From assembly GCF_902459695.1 (NCBI RefSeq), contig NZ_CABPRZ010000022.1, positions 1 to 64,000 of the forward strand: a stretch of DNA of 64,000 nucleotides, read 5' to 3'. This stretch comes from Pandoraea terrae. GTDB lineage: Bacteria > Pseudomonadota > Gammaproteobacteria > Burkholderiales > Burkholderiaceae. A program made the position numbers and the translations under genes. Shown here one piece after another: positions 7,318 to 14,820 of this stretch (within the stretch, counting starts at the first letter, position 1; every line of letters begins with the position of its first letter). A model generated the notes under the pieces. The model made no database searches, was not told the DNA's origin, and saw nothing but the letters and a program-made list of their open reading frames with translations.

Positions 7318-9027
7318 ATGAATCGACGCGAGTTCATGCAGGTGCTGGCGGTGGCTGCCGCCGGCGGCATGGCCCTGTCTCATCGTGAGGACGCGGCGGC
7401 GCAGGCGGCGTCGAGCTTCTATGACTTGCCGCGCTTCGGCAACGTTCATCTGCTGCACTTCACCGATTGCCACGCGCAACTGTTGCCGATGCATTTCCGC
7501 GAGCCCAGCGTCAATCTCGGCATCGGCGCGCAGGCGAACAAGCCGCCGCATCTGGTCGGCGATGCATTTTTGCGGGCGTACGGGCTCAAGCCCGGCACGC
7601 CCGATGCCCATGCGTTTACGTACCTCGACTTCGCGGCCGCGTCGCGTACCTATGGCAAGGTGGGTGGTTTCGCGCATCTGGCGACGCTGGTCAAACGCAT
7701 GAAAGCGTCGCGCCCGGGCGCGTTGCTGCTCGACGGCGGCGATACCTGGCAAGGCTCGGGCACGGCCATGTGGACGAAGGGCCAGGATATGGTCGACGCG
7801 ACGCTAGCGCTGGGCGTGGACGTGATGACGGCTCACTGGGAGTTCACCTACGGTGCGGAGCGGGTGAAGTCGGTGGTCGAGGAGCAGTTGAAGGGAAAGA
7901 TCGAATTCATTGCACAGAACGTGCAGACGAACGACTTTGGCGATCCGGTTTTTGCGCCTTACACCATGCGGTCCATGAACGGCGTGCCGGTGGCGATCAT
8001 TGGTCAGGCGTTTCCGTACACGCCCATCGCGAATCCACGGTATTTCGTGCCGGATTGGACGTTCGGCATTCAGGAAGAGCGTTTGCAGACGCTGATCGAC
8101 CAAGTCCGCGGCAAGGGGGCGCAGGTCGTGGTGTTGCTGTCGCATAACGGCATGGACGTCGACATCAAGCTCGCCTCGCGCGTGCGCGGTCTGGACGCAA
8201 TTCTTGGCGGCCATACGCATGATGGCGTACCTGCGCCGGTTGTCGTGGAGAACGGCGGCGGGAAGACGCTCGTGACAAACGCCGGATCGAACGGCAAGTT
8301 CCTGGGCGTGCTCGACTTTGATGTGAAAGGCGGCAAGCCGGTCGATTTCCGTTACAAGTTGCTGCCGGTGTTTGCGAACCTGCTGCCGGCGGATGCGCCC
8401 ATGCAGTCACTGATCGAGCGCGTGCGCGCGCCGTTTGCCGCCAAGCTGGCAGAGCCGTTGGCGGTGACGGAAGGGGTGTTGTACCGCCGGGGGAATTTCA
8501 ACGGCACGTTCGATCAGTTGATTCTCGATGCGGTGATGGCGGTCAAGGGCGCGGAAATCGGGTTTTCGCCGGGCTTTCGCTGGGGCACGTCGCTGCTGCC
8601 GGGGCAGGCGATCACGATGGAGAACCTGCTCGATCAGACGGCGATCACGTATCCGTACACGACCGTCACGCCGATGACGGGCGAGACGATCAAGACGGTG
8701 CTGGAGGACGTCGCGGACAATCTGTTCAATCCCGATCCGTATTACCAGCAGGGCGGGGACATGGTCCGCGTGGGCGGGATGGATTATGCGATCGATCCGA
8801 ACGCTCCGATGGGGCGGCGGATTTCGGATATGCGGCTTGGTGGCAAGCCGATCGAGGCGGGCAAGACGTATAAGGTGGCCGGCTGGGCGCCGGTCGCCGA
8901 AGGTGCGCAGGGTGAGCCGGTTTGGGATGTGGTGGCGGGGTATCTGCGTGGGAGGAAGACTATCGTCGCGTCGGTGCCGAGGCTGCCGAAGGTCGTCGGC
9001 GTGAAGGGCAATGCCGGGATGGTTTGA
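7318..9027 (+). CDS. soxB: SoxB, thiosulfohydrolase
   Basis: A 569-residue dimanganese hydrolase of the 5'-nucleotidase family that removes the terminal sulfone of SoxY-bound intermediates as sulfate. It starts with a Tat signal ('MNRREFMQV', then an Ala/Gly stretch). Metal-binding blocks are visible: 'LHFTDCHAQL', 'LLDGGDTWQGS', 'TAHWEFTYG', 'LLSHNGMD' and 'LGGHTHDG'. An in-frame GTG at 7312 is inside the AGGAG ribosome site (7308-7312), so the ATG at 7318 is the start. It is the last gene of the operon; a terminator-like hairpin follows at once. Confidence 0.97.
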   Translation: MNRREFMQVLAVAAAGGMALSHREDAAAQAASSFYDLPRFGNVHLLHFTDCHAQLLPMHFREPSVNLGIGAQANKPPHLVGDAFLRAYGLKPGTPDAHAFTYLDFAAASRTYGKVGGFAHLATLVKRMKASRPGALLLDGGDTWQGSGTAMWTKGQDMVDATLALGVDVMTAHWEFTYGAERVKSVVEEQLKGKIEFIAQNVQTNDFGDPVFAPYTMRSMNGVPVAIIGQAFPYTPIANPRYFVPDWTFGIQEERLQTLIDQVRGKGAQVVVLLSHNGMDVDIKLASRVRGLDAILGGHTHDGVPAPVVVENGGGKTLVTNAGSNGKFLGVLDFDVKGGKPVDFRYKLLPVFANLLPADAPMQSLIERVRAPFAAKLAEPLAVTEGVLYRRGNFNGTFDQLILDAVMAVKGAEIGFSPGFRWGTSLLPGQAITMENLLDQTAITYPYTTVTPMTGETIKTVLEDVADNLFNPDPYYQQGGDMVRVGGMDYAIDPNAPMGRRISDMRLGGKPIEAGKTYKVAGWAPVAEGAQGEPVWDVVAGYLRGRKTIVASVPRLPKVVGVKGNAGMV

Positions 9028-9104
9028 GCGTCGCGCGAATTGGTTGGAAGCATTGTCGGGCGGGGCTTCTGGCGAATCCTGTGGCGGTCGCGCGACGCTT
9101 TTTT
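9028..9104 (+). terminator. probable terminator of the sox operon
   Basis: Directly after the soxB stop, GCGTCGCGCG (9028-9037) pairs perfectly with CGCGCGACGC (9089-9098), and six T residues follow (9099-9104). The loop is long (51 nt), which is unusual for an intrinsic terminator, but the stem strength, T tract and position between soxB and the tRNA promoter fit. Confidence 0.45.
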
Positions 9105-9121
9105 GCGGGTGCCGCCCCGAC

Positions 9122-9149
9122 TTGGCAACCCTGAGAAATACGCTATAAT
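9122..9149 (+). promoter_or_regulatory. sigma70-type promoter of tRNA-Ala
   Basis: TTGGCA (9122-9127) and a consensus TATAAT (9144-9149) are separated by 16 nt, and the -10 ends 13 nt before the first base of the tRNA. Confidence 0.8.
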
Positions 9150-9162
9150 CGTTCCCTGATGT

Positions 9163-9238
<76 letters not shown>

Positions 9239-9536
9239 ACGATCCATTTTTCTTTGAAGGGCAAGGCAATTTTGCCCACGATGTCGCTGGTTCTGGCTTG
9301 GTGTCCCAAGTGGATGTCCCAAATCAAATCGGCGATGGCATTTGAGCTCCCCTCACGCCTACATCGCAACTGCCACGGCACGCTGTATTCCGGACTTTGA
9401 TCTCGGCCGATTTGCACCCCCCTTGTTTCCGGTCCCCGAGGGATATCGACGCCCCCACACGGCGAGCGTCCCCACACGATGGGATCGGCTCGCCCGGCGT
9501 CACCGACCAAGGCAGCGTGAGCACGGAGAATATTGG
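9239..9536. other. non-coding stretch after tRNA-Ala
   Basis: About 300 bases with no convincing gene on either strand: short frames only, no ribosome sites, and no family motif. It marks the change from the ordered sox region to IS debris. I see no duplicated tRNA-Ala end here. Confidence 0.5.
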
Positions 9537-9868
9537 CTAACCAGTCGTCAAGGAAGCTTTCGGATGCCCGGAATGCCAGCGCCGGTAGACGCCGCGCAAG
9601 AAGGCCACGTGGAGCAATGCCGTTTGCGGGTCACGATGGCTACGATACTGGTACACCGAGCACGATAACGCCACCAGGCGGCATGCGCGTCGCTCCGTGA
9701 CCGGATAGCTTGCTCGCAGATAATCCACAATGCTGCGCCTCGGCGAGGACTTCACCACTTTTTTTCAATACGCCGGTCAGCATCGCCTTGTCCAGCGTCA
9801 GCTCCGCGACCACCTTCTTTAGTTGGGCGTTCTCGTCCTGAAGTTGCTTGAGTTGCCGAACCTGGTCG
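9537..9868 (-). pseudogene. IS3-family transposase fragment (end of orfA, start of orfB)
   Basis: Reading leftward, residues like '[34 protein letters not shown]' are the leucine-zipper end of an IS3 OrfA, and the overlapping frame from 9758 starts an OrfB ('IVDYLRASYPVTERRACRLVALS', 'VYQYRSHRDPQTAL'). It then runs out after about 70 residues, well before the DDE catalytic core. The upstream half of orfA is missing too: at about 9868 the sequence switches abruptly to the tail of another IS3 orfB on the opposite strand. A dead remnant joined to a different one by recombination. Confidence 0.8.
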
Positions 9869-10086
9869 GTCTGCAGCCCGCAAAGTAACGGCATGGCGGA
9901 AAGCTTCGTGAAGTCGATGAAACGCGATTACGTGGCCCTCATGCCGAAGCCCGATACCGCGACTGCCGCACGCAATCTCGCCATTGCATTTGAGCAATGA
10001 AATGAACGCCTCCCACCCAAACCGAGACGACGGTGCCGACCTATAGTTAGACGGCTAGGGAGTCTTGGTACAAGTCGGAGGTCGAT

Positions 10087-11106
10087 ATGGTGCTCACGCC
10101 AGTCGGGATTGATATCGCGAAGTCGGTAATTCAGGTGCACCACATAGACGCGACCACGGGCCGCACTGTCAGCAAGACGGTCAAACGTGCAAGCTTTTTG
10201 CCGTATTTCGCAAACCGCTCCCCTTGCCTTATCGGAATGGAGGCATGCGGTGGCGCGTAACATTGGGCACGTGAACTGACAAAACTGGGACATCAGGTCA
10301 AGCTGCTCTCACCGAGATTTGTGAAGGCATTCAACATCGGCAACAAGAGCGATGCGGCGGACGCGCGAGCGATCTGGCTGGCTGTCCAACAGCCTGGCAA
10401 GCAGGTTGCTGTAAAAACCGAAACGCAGCAGGCAGTACTTGCCATGCATAGGGTGCGGGAGCAGCTTGTGAAGATGCGGACGATGCAGATAAATGCCTTG
10501 CGCGGCCTGATGACCGAATACGGAGAGGTTATGGGCAGGAGCCGCGCGACCCTCGAGAGAGAAATGCCAGGCACCCTACAAAGGCTCGCCGAACGTCTAC
10601 CGGCAATGCTGATCGACACGTTGCGTGAAAGATGGAGCGAAGTCGCACGAATGGACGAGCAGATCGCAAGGATTGAGCAACGGCTTCGCGTCTGGCTTAA
10701 GCAGGACAGAAATTGTTCAGCCATCGCAGAAATTCCGGGCGTCGGCCTGCTGACTGCCACGGCGGCCGTGGCCACGATGGCTGATCCCAAGTCGTTCAGG
10801 TCGGGGCGAGAGTTTGCAGCGTTTATAGAGCTCGTTCCCCGACAGTCTGGATCGGGTGGAAAGGTAAATCTGTTTGCGATCAGCAAAAGGGGCGACAGTT
10901 ATTTGCGCACGCTCTTAACTCACGGAGTGCGCTGCGTACTGGCAAATGCCAAAGACCCGGGTCCTTGGGTCGAGCAGCTAAAGAAGCGACGGCCAGCGAA
11001 CGTGGTAGTGATCGCTTTGGCGAACAAGCTTGCACGAATCATCTGGGCAGTCCTCGCACACGATCGCCCCTATGAAAAGAGCTATGCGAGTGTTCGTCCG
11101 GCGTGA
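10087..11106 (+). pseudogene. IS110-family transposase, broken by a nonsense codon
   Basis: From the ATG at 10087 the frame reads 'PVGIDIAKSVIQVHHID' (first Asp of the RuvC-like DEDD site), then 'LIGMEACGGA' (Glu), a TAA at 10258-10260, and continues in the same frame with 'HWARELTKLGHQVKLLSP', 'NKSDAADARAIW' (the two last Asp), and the C-terminal domain 'IPGVGLLTATAAVAT', 'SGGKVNLFAISKRGDSYLRTLL'. The TAA stands where relatives have Gln, so a CAA to TAA change is likely. Without the stop the protein would be 339 residues, a normal length for the family. Only the long downstream part (from 10321) remains open and it lacks the first catalytic residues. Confidence 0.88.
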
Positions 11107-11220
11107 ACATACTCCCCCATCGGAGCCGGTAAACAGCAACTCAGCCGAAAAACTCATTGTGCTGTACATGTACCATCAACAGGTTGCGCAGGCGCTTCGC
11201 TGATATGACAGAACAGGTAG

Positions 11221-11352
11221 GACCGGGACTCGCTGAACCTGGGTTGTAATGTGAGCTCCGAGCTCGTTTGAGCAATGAGGTGCGAGTCAGCGGATTTCAT
11301 CGGGGCCCGCAGCAGTGGTTTGAGCTGCAATCAGGCCGGATATACAGCTGCA
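11221..11352 (+). ncRNA. candidate bridge RNA (seekRNA) of the IS1111-type element
   Basis: In the right non-coding end, two stem-loops each hold an internal loop with guide-like segments. Loop 1 is closed by GACTCGC (11227-11233) plus ACCT (11237-11240) pairing with AGGT-GCGAGTC (11278-11288). Its 5' side has TTGTAATG (11244-11251), the reverse complement of the right target half CATTACAA; its 3' side has TTTGAGCA (11267-11274), identical to the left target half. A GAGCT-CCG-AGCTC hairpin caps it. Loop 2 is closed by CAGC/GCTG (11288-11291, 11347-11350). It has ATTTCAT (11294-11300), the reverse complement of the element's first seven bases, and ATATACA (11340-11346), identical to its last seven. 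Bridge RNAs pair target and donor in this way; transcription is not shown. Confidence 0.65.
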
Positions 11353-11498
11353 ACCCATCTTGTTCTGAATTGCAAGCAAAGCTTCTCGCAAAGGGAGGCG
11401 TTCATATACATTACAATGAGCAGCACCCTCATAGCGAGCTGAAGTGCCGCTCGCCACGCGAGTTCCGGCGCAGGACCGATTCATCAACCTTAGTGTGA

Positions 11499-11770
11499 GG
11501 CGGTGTCCGGAGGTACGGGGGCAAATCCAGCACGGCTCCTTTCCCATCGAAAAGTCCGCCGAAAACTCGCTTACATCATGGCACTGCTTACCGGGGGCCG
11601 CTCAGGGTTCTACTTCTGAAATGTCTGCATGACGGGGGAGCTTACGCCCTGCTAACTCTGACAGGGAAATTGCGCATATGCATGAACTGTCGGATACCGG
11701 ATCGCCAGTTGCTCTGTGAGCATTTCGGCATTGAGCCGCCGCTGTTCGACCGGCGAAAATTGCCGCTAAG
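11499..11770. other. IS3 right end and unassigned remnant DNA
   Basis: After the orfB stop comes an IS3-like terminus (about 11504-11522). The remaining 240 bases contain only short frames without motifs on either strand, up to the end of the convergent epimerase-like gene at 11771. Confidence 0.4.
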
Positions 11771-12922
11771 CTATTTCGTCGCCAGATACTTCTTGTAATA
11801 CTTCAACTCGGGATCCACATCCATCGCCCACCGGTCGGCCCACTCCTTGAAGAACGGATCGTTCGTCAGGTTGTGCAACGTGTACAGCATGTAAATGTGG
11901 GTGTCGTGATACGACGGATTGACGATCGGATTACGCTTGTAGATCACGTGCCCAAGGTCGTACGCCGAGAATCCACCGATGTCCGCATAGGGCACGATCA
12001 TCTTGAGCGTCGCCAACCCGCAGGCGAAATAACCACCCGCGATCGTGGCATCGTCGCCGGCCTCTTTCACGTACGACCAGTCATGCAGACCGATTAATGT
12101 GTGTATGAAGCCATTGACCGTGTAGTTCGACTTTGTGTCTGGCGGCACGATCGGGTATTCCTCGAACATTACGTATCGCGATAGAGATGGGCTGAGACTG
12201 GCCAGTGAGTCGCGCGAGCCGCCGGCCTTCGTATCCGTCAGCAAAAATGCTAAGGCCTTGTCCCCTGCCTCGATGTAGGCCTTATTTCCCGTGAGCGAGT
12301 ACGCGCGGGCGAGTAGGCTCAGTGCCTGACCTTGGGCGATTGCGCTGGTCCAGCCGGGCATGTACGTGTTGACGTTCTGAAAGTGGTGGTAGGGGAATGG
12401 GTATTCGAAGCCGCCGCTGGCATTCTGCATCGAAAGGAGTTTATCGATTGCCCGAAGGAGTACTGGTAGCTGTGACTTGTCACCGGCCAGATACTTCGCA
12501 TGCTCCATCAGAGCAAATTGGATTAGCGTCGTGGGGTTGTATTCGAAACCGCCTGCGTAGTTTGCTTCCGGCACAGCTTCGTATTTCACCTTCGGCAGCC
12601 CGTCATTGTCGAAGATCACGCGCGCTGGATTGCCTTCGAAGTTCTTCGTGACGTTGTAGTTGAAATACCGGCCGTCCCACTGATGAGCATTGATGTAGAT
12701 GCTGTACTCGTAGTGCTCGCCAAGATAGGAGTTCACGCCATCGGTGACGATCTTCCAATATCGGTTGCCAGGATCGTAGTTCGGAAACTGCTCATATGCG
12801 AACACATGCCCTGGGCGTGCACAATTCTCCATTGCGATCACGGCTGGCGTCTGGGGGAGATGGGACCTATTGGCGCATCCAACGAGCAAGAGGCTAACGA
12901 CGACGATTGACTGCTTGACCAT
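11771..12922 (-). CDS. lipoprotein with D-glucuronyl C5-epimerase-like domain
   Basis: A 383-residue protein. The ATG at 12922 is preceded by AAGGA and begins a lipoprotein signal, 'MVKQSIVVVSLLLVGC' (lipobox LVGC, Cys16), so the mature protein is probably lipid-anchored in the envelope. The body shows repeated alpha-helical hairpin features: 'NPTTLIQFALMEHAKYLAGD', 'LLSMQNASGGFEYPF', 'PGWTSAIAQGQALSLLARAYSLTGNKAY' and 'YNPIVNPSYHDTHIYMLYTLH'-like motifs (here 'RNPIVNPSYHDTHIYML'). This is the pattern of the C-terminal domain of heparan/heparosan glucuronyl C5-epimerases. A role on uronic-acid polysaccharide is inference. It stands alone between IS debris and a tRNA fragment, so it is likely cargo of a former island. 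Confidence 0.7.
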   Translation of the reverse strand: MVKQSIVVVSLLLVGCANRSHLPQTPAVIAMENCARPGHVFAYEQFPNYDPGNRYWKIVTDGVNSYLGEHYEYSIYINAHQWDGRYFNYNVTKNFEGNPARVIFDNDGLPKVKYEAVPEANYAGGFEYNPTTLIQFALMEHAKYLAGDKSQLPVLLRAIDKLLSMQNASGGFEYPFPYHHFQNVNTYMPGWTSAIAQGQALSLLARAYSLTGNKAYIEAGDKALAFLLTDTKAGGSRDSLASLSPSLSRYVMFEEYPIVPPDTKSNYTVNGFIHTLIGLHDWSYVKEAGDDATIAGGYFACGLATLKMIVPYADIGGFSAYDLGHVIYKRNPIVNPSYHDTHIYMLYTLHNLTNDPFFKEWADRWAMDVDPELKYYKKYLATK

Positions 12923-13123
12923 TACGTTCCTTATTCCACATGTTTGTGATTGTACCTTGGCATCGCTGATGCTTGATATGGCGATCTGCATCATCAAGTC
13001 TTTCTCTAATAGTGACTCAGCGGTTCGCCGCAAACCCGCGCCGTTATGTGCATATTTATTGCGCCCTGGATTGGGGAAATCTTACGGAATCGCCCTTAGT
13101 TGACGCCGCGAAGCGAAATATCG

Positions 13124-13178
13124 CCGCATTTGATTTGGGATCAGAGGGTCGTAGGTTCGAATCCTATCGCTCCGACCA
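13124..13178 (+). other. 3' half of a tRNA-Pro(TGG): likely attachment-site remnant
   Basis: From the anticodon arm (stem about TTTGA/TCAGA with loop TTTGGGA, anticodon TGG) through the variable region, T arm (GTAGG-TTCGAAT-CCTAT), acceptor strand CGCTCCG and ACCA, this is a good tRNA-Pro. The 5' half (acceptor strand and D arm) is missing: upstream bases do not pair with CGCTCCG. Such 3' tRNA copies are made when an integrative element inserts into a tRNA gene. A decayed tyrosine integrase begins 78 nt further on, which supports this reading. Confidence 0.75.
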
Positions 13179-13256
13179 GTATTTCCAAGGGTTTTAGTCC
13201 TTCAGTGTTTGCCGTTTCTGATACTTTTTCCGAATGGATTCTGATAGTTTCCGATT

Positions 13257-13610
13257 TCACCGCGCCAGAGGTAGCGTCAGCCGCACGTGCGAAACCGACA
13301 CGTCGCGGATCTTGACGGAGTCCTCTGCCACATTGGCGTCGCTCTGCGCGGCCGCCGCCTGCAGGGCCTCAATGTGGTATCCCGTCCGTTTGGCGACCGT
13401 CAGGGCCTTCGCCCGGATGTCCGTGACCGAGTATTCGACGTCCGCGAGCTTGGCGCGCCGCTTTTCAGCCTTCAAGGCTTTCAGTATGCAATTCGTTGCG
13501 TACGGCTTTTCCTCCTGGGTATGGAAAGGGTACCGGCTCTTCACGACGCCCATCGTGCGGACCCGCTCGAGTAGGGCGTCGATCTCGGGCGTGATGGCTA
13601 GGTTGATGTA
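13257..13610 (-). pseudogene. decayed tyrosine-recombinase (integrase) C-terminal part
   Basis: The open stretch of about 117 residues reads 'ITPEIDALLERVRTMGVVKSRYPFHTQEEKPYAT', 'LADVEYSVTDIRAKALTVAKRTGYHIEALQAAAAQSD', and 'RDVSVSHVRLTLP', which follows the end of phage/island integrases of the 'HDIRAKAL' type. Catalytic positions appear lost: the His before DIR is Thr, the second His ('AAAHS' in relatives) is Gln, and the Tyr position in 'GYIK' is Ser ('DSVK'). A stop (13611-13613) and then IS3 debris replace the N-terminal half. The alignment is from memory of family patterns, so the residue-by-residue losses need an alignment. Confidence 0.65.
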
Positions 13611-13634
13611 CTACCACAGCGATACCTCCACGGG

Positions 13635-14528
13635 TTAAGTGGCCAATGCGAACGCCTCGGCCGAGGATTTCATCTTCAGCGCCTGATGCGGCCGTCGGTG
13701 GTTGTAATACTGAATCCAGTGCGCGATCACGCGGCTGGCATGCTGCAGGGTTTCGAAGCGATGCCGGTGCACGCATTGCGCCTTCAGCGTACGGATGACG
13801 CGCTCGATCACGCCGTTCTGCTGCGGGCAATGCGGCATGATGAACTCCTGCCGCAGACCGTCCGTTGTCGCTTCTCCGCAGAAATGGCATTGCCACCCGT
13901 CCCACGGAACCGAAGCGTGCAATTAGGGTATGCTCCAGTGCGCTTAAACGCGTGCTGGCCTTGCCGCTGCGTGACAGATGCCCGCCGAGCAATTCGCGCG
14001 TGTGGCAGTTGATCGCCAGCGCCAGCGTCGCCCAGCCGTCCCGGCCCGCCCAAGCGCGGCACAGATCGATTGACCAGCGCTCGTTCGGCGCCGTCGCCAC
14101 CGATGGCATGGCCTGAATGCACGGTCTGAAGCTGATCGGGCGTTAGCGCAACTGCCAGCCCATCAGCTGGTACACGCGCTGGACGGTGTTCTTGTTGAAT
14201 TCCAGCAGGTGTGCAACCGTCCGGTAGCCGAACGACGGCGACTCCTCGATCATCTCTCGTCCTCGCCAAGCAGGGACTGCAATTTTTTTCTTGCGCGACT
14301 CCAGCATCGCTTCGCCGTACGCCTCCCGCAGTTCCTTGATCTGCCGCTCGTACTGCTTCTTCACGCCCAGTGGGTTCGCATGCAAAGGGTTTTCCACGCC
14401 TCGCTTGCCATCGTCGACCCAACCCTTGACCTCCGACGGCTGGCTTTGGCCAACTAAGGCATCGTGTCCCGACCGGCTTCGCGCGATATCCTGACGAACT
14501 GTTTCTCGCTGTACCGGCTCTTCTTCAT
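13635..14528 (-). pseudogene. degenerate IS3-family element (orfA and orfB)
   Basis: Reading leftward from 14528, orfA begins 'MKKSRYSEKQFVRISREAG' with GAGGTGG before it, but stops after about 24 residues. OrfB then appears in pieces in different frames: 'KKIAVPAWRGREMIEESPSFGYRTVAHLLEFNKNTVQRVYQLMGW' (to 14143), 'ATAPNERWSIDLCRAWAGRDGWATLALAINCHTRELLG' (from 14109) with the DDE-region 'RRSDNG', and finally 'RQEFIMPHCPQQNGVIERVIRTLKAQCVHRHRFE' to 'YNHRRPHQALKMKSSAEAFALA' ending at 13635. At least two frameshifts and a stop make it inactive. It is a different IS3 subgroup from the fragments near 9.5-11.5 kb. Confidence 0.85.
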
Positions 14529-14820
14529 GCCACCTCCTCGTCTGAGCTGAGAAGCCATTATCTCGAGATTCGATTTGCACGAAAATCCCGGGTCAGGTCA
14601 CTCCGGCCATCCGGAATGCGACAGGCCCGTGTCACGACCGCATAAATTGCGAGCGGGGCCCTTCGGGCATTTGTGCCGACTGCAAAAACAACGGACTACC
14701 ATTTCGTTTCCCCTTGGATTAAGAAGCTGATAGAATCCTGCGTGCCTTCGCTAGGCATTCGCCCGATTTGAATTGGGTTATGAATAAAATGAATAAAGTC
14801 AAAATTCGGGGATATTTTCG

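Larger units (their letters stand above)
9997..11410 (+). mobile_element. IS110-family (IS1111-type) insertion sequence
   Basis: The borders are defined by the host reading frame it interrupts (see the IS3 orfB entry). The element has perfect 13-bp inverted repeats set 5 nt inside each end: ATGAACGCCTCCC (10002-10014) and GGGAGGCGTTCAT (11393-11405). Subterminal repeats are the mark of the IS1111 subgroup. No target duplication is seen; instead a CA dinucleotide is present at both junctions (9995-9996 and 11409-11410), as expected for the crossover core of this family. It holds one transposase gene, which carries a stop, and a 304-nt right non-coding end with a bridge-RNA-like structure. Confidence 0.85.
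9869..11498 (+). pseudogene. IS3-family orfB C-terminal part, interrupted by an IS1111-type element
   Basis: Bases 9869-9996 encode '[22 protein letters not shown]' and '[18 protein letters not shown]', the catalytic-glutamate end of an IS3 OrfB. The frame stops at 9998-10000, but it resumes at 11411: joining 9996 to 11411 restores 'AFEHYNEQHPHSELKCRSPREFRRR' through the stop at 11496-11498 without losing or gaining a base. So an element of about 1,414 bp entered codon CAT. An IS3-like terminal sequence (TGTCCGGAGGTACGGGGGC, about 11504-11522) follows. The N-terminal part of this orfB is gone, cut at about 9868. Confidence 0.85.

Noticed and set aside
10087-11106. Programmed stop read-through in the IS110 transposase.
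   Set aside because: The family is not known to recode, and a single CAA to TAA change explains the stop more simply.
9989-11278. TTTGAGCAATGA occurs at 9989-10000 and 11267-11278; first taken as a target duplication around the IS110 element.
   Set aside because: The restored IS3 frame puts the right border at about 11410, so the second copy is inside the element. It is better explained as a guide segment of a bridge RNA.
11268-11498. A 76-residue frame that could be called a hypothetical gene.
   Set aside because: Its last 30 residues are the end of an IS3 OrfB and the first part is the right end of the inserted element read through by chance.
13085-13178. A complete tRNA-Pro.
   Set aside because: The bases before the anticodon arm give no D arm and no acceptor strand complementary to CGCTCCG, so only the 3' half is present.
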